Positions 60,247-60,687 of a stretch of 60,687 nucleotides of DNA are shown here, piece after piece. This DNA comes from Mycobacterium sp. E183 (GTDB taxonomy: Bacteria > Actinomycetota > Actinomycetes > Mycobacteriales > Mycobacteriaceae). The position numbers and the translations under genes are program-made. The stretch's first letter is position 1. Each line of letters begins with the position of its first letter. The stretch lies in the NCBI RefSeq assembly GCF_001667735.1, contig NZ_LZJN01000117.1, positions 1-60,687 on the forward strand, written 5' to 3'. Below the pieces are notes generated by a model. The model ran no database searches, was not told the origin of the DNA, and worked only from the letters and a program-made list of their open reading frames with translations.

Positions 60247-60687
60247 ATGCTCGCAGCGTTCGGATTCGAAACCATGGGTGTCGTCGTCGGCGACATGTTC
60301 TTCGTCGACCCGCGCCCGCTGGAAGGTCAGGAAACCCCGGAGCGGGGCGTCCGGCTGGAACTGCGGATTGTCGACCGGGACGAGCCGCAAGGGTCGATCT
60401 ACGCCGGCGTCCCGATCGGCTTCAACCGCCCGGTGTGGCGGGTGGATCTGTTCGGCTCCACCGAAAGCCCGCCCGGGACCCTGGACCGGGCCCATCACCA
60501 CCCGAAGTTCGACGGGTGGGAGCCCGGGCGACGGCACTTCGTCCCCGAGCTGTCGGCCGACCCGGTCGCCTGGCTGACCGATCAGCTCGCCGACCCGGCC
60601 GCCGTGCTGGCCCGGGCGGGGGTCGATCCCGACCAGGTCCCCGAAGCCGACAAGGCCGGCCTGGCCGCGTCCGCACCGGAGATCGTC
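60247..60687 (+). CDS. Unknown protein, 3' end cut by window
   Basis: An open frame of 147 codons that has no stop before the window ends. It starts MLAAFGFETMGVVVGDMFFV and contains FNRPVWRVDLFGSTE, RAHHHPKFDGWEPGR and VAWLTDQLADPAAVLARAG. I do not recognise the family; it looks like a soluble alpha/beta protein, and the HHHP stretch could bind metal. Start is supported by a TACGCT -10 box 6 bases upstream. It lies 29 bases after the monooxygenase stop. Confidence 0.65.
   Translation, partial: MLAAFGFETMGVVVGDMFFVDPRPLEGQETPERGVRLELRIVDRDEPQGSIYAGVPIGFNRPVWRVDLFGSTESPPGTLDRAHHHPKFDGWEPGRRHFVPELSADPVAWLTDQLADPAAVLARAGVDPDQVPEADKAGLAASAPEIV

Noticed and set aside
1..60687. tRNA, rRNA, CRISPR arrays, insertion sequences, phage genes
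   Set aside because: No cloverleaf-like element, spaced repeat array, transposase or integrase was noticed on either strand by eye; a dedicated scan was not possible.

Overview
The window looks like the chromosome of a slow-growing nontuberculous Mycobacterium, probably near the M. avium complex. The DNA is visibly GC-rich. Gene content and order follow the M. tuberculosis block Rv3278c to Rv3229c almost gene for gene, read on the opposite strand. The MtrA protein appears to differ from my recollection of the M. tuberculosis sequence at one residue. Species assignment is inference. I see no rRNA, tRNA, CRISPR array, insertion sequence or prophage gene. Ortholog names (Rv numbers) come from recalled knowledge of gene order and protein sequence, not from a search.

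Layout. 0-4.1 kb: PH-domain membrane protein (cut by the window edge), GtrA-like protein, purK-purE, fadE25. 4.1-11.3 kb: an accessory stretch where M. tuberculosis has other genes. It holds a three-gene signalling operon (receiver-PP2C phosphatase, CHASE3 histidine kinase, Rcp1-like receiver) behind a leaderless 25-codon upstream ORF, then a CaiB-type CoA transferase, a UPF0677 methyltransferase and an acyl-CoA synthetase. 11.3-14.5 kb: metal-efflux cluster (CDF-like membrane protein, ctpC, pacL1). 14.6-19.7 kb: cell-wall linkage and sugar nucleotide genes (TIGR03089 protein, lcp1, rmlD, wbbL, manC). 19.7-24.2 kb: NUDIX hydrolase, mamA DNA methylase, fbiB-fbiA (coenzyme F420). 24.2-29.9 kb: whiB2, two conserved small proteins, manB, a SIS protein, manA. 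29.8-35.2 kb: FAD monooxygenase, APC permease, and the alkane operon alkB-rubA-rubB-alkX. 35.2-43.4 kb: sahH, tmk, mtrA-mtrB-lpqB, ComF-like protein, hpf. 43.4-51.3 kb: secA1, an unknown protein, an HD-GYP/LuxR hybrid regulator, mddA, and a cation/proton antiporter with its regulatory subunit. 51.3-57.5 kb: Rv3235-like protein, tgs3-like acyltransferase, ppk2, a DUF6912 protein, and the stearoyl-CoA desaturase pair (oxidoreductase plus desA3). 57.5-60.7 kb: an AraC regulator, a Baeyer-Villiger-type monooxygenase, and an unknown gene that runs off the end.

How the genes work together. manC, manB and manA cover GDP-mannose supply; rmlD and wbbL make and transfer rhamnose for the arabinogalactan linker; Lcp1 attaches arabinogalactan to peptidoglycan. 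MtrAB-LpqB couples envelope state to transcription. AlkB with two rubredoxins, and DesA3 with its reductase, are two diiron lipid-oxidation systems, each with a conspicuous palindromic operator. Translational coupling through 4-base ATGA/GTGA overlaps is very common.

The strongest non-gene signals are: (1) at least eleven start codons lying 6-8 bases after a TANNNT -10 box, as expected of leaderless transcripts; (2) near-perfect palindromes over the promoters of alkB, desA3, its reductase, lcp1/rmlD, Rv3254-like/permease, gtrA/purK and whiB2; (3) a 30-bp intergenic repeat family in three gene gaps, twice as head-to-tail pairs. The least familiar system is the leaderless-uORF-coupled PP2C/CHASE3/Rcp1 phosphorelay at 4.1-7.5 kb.
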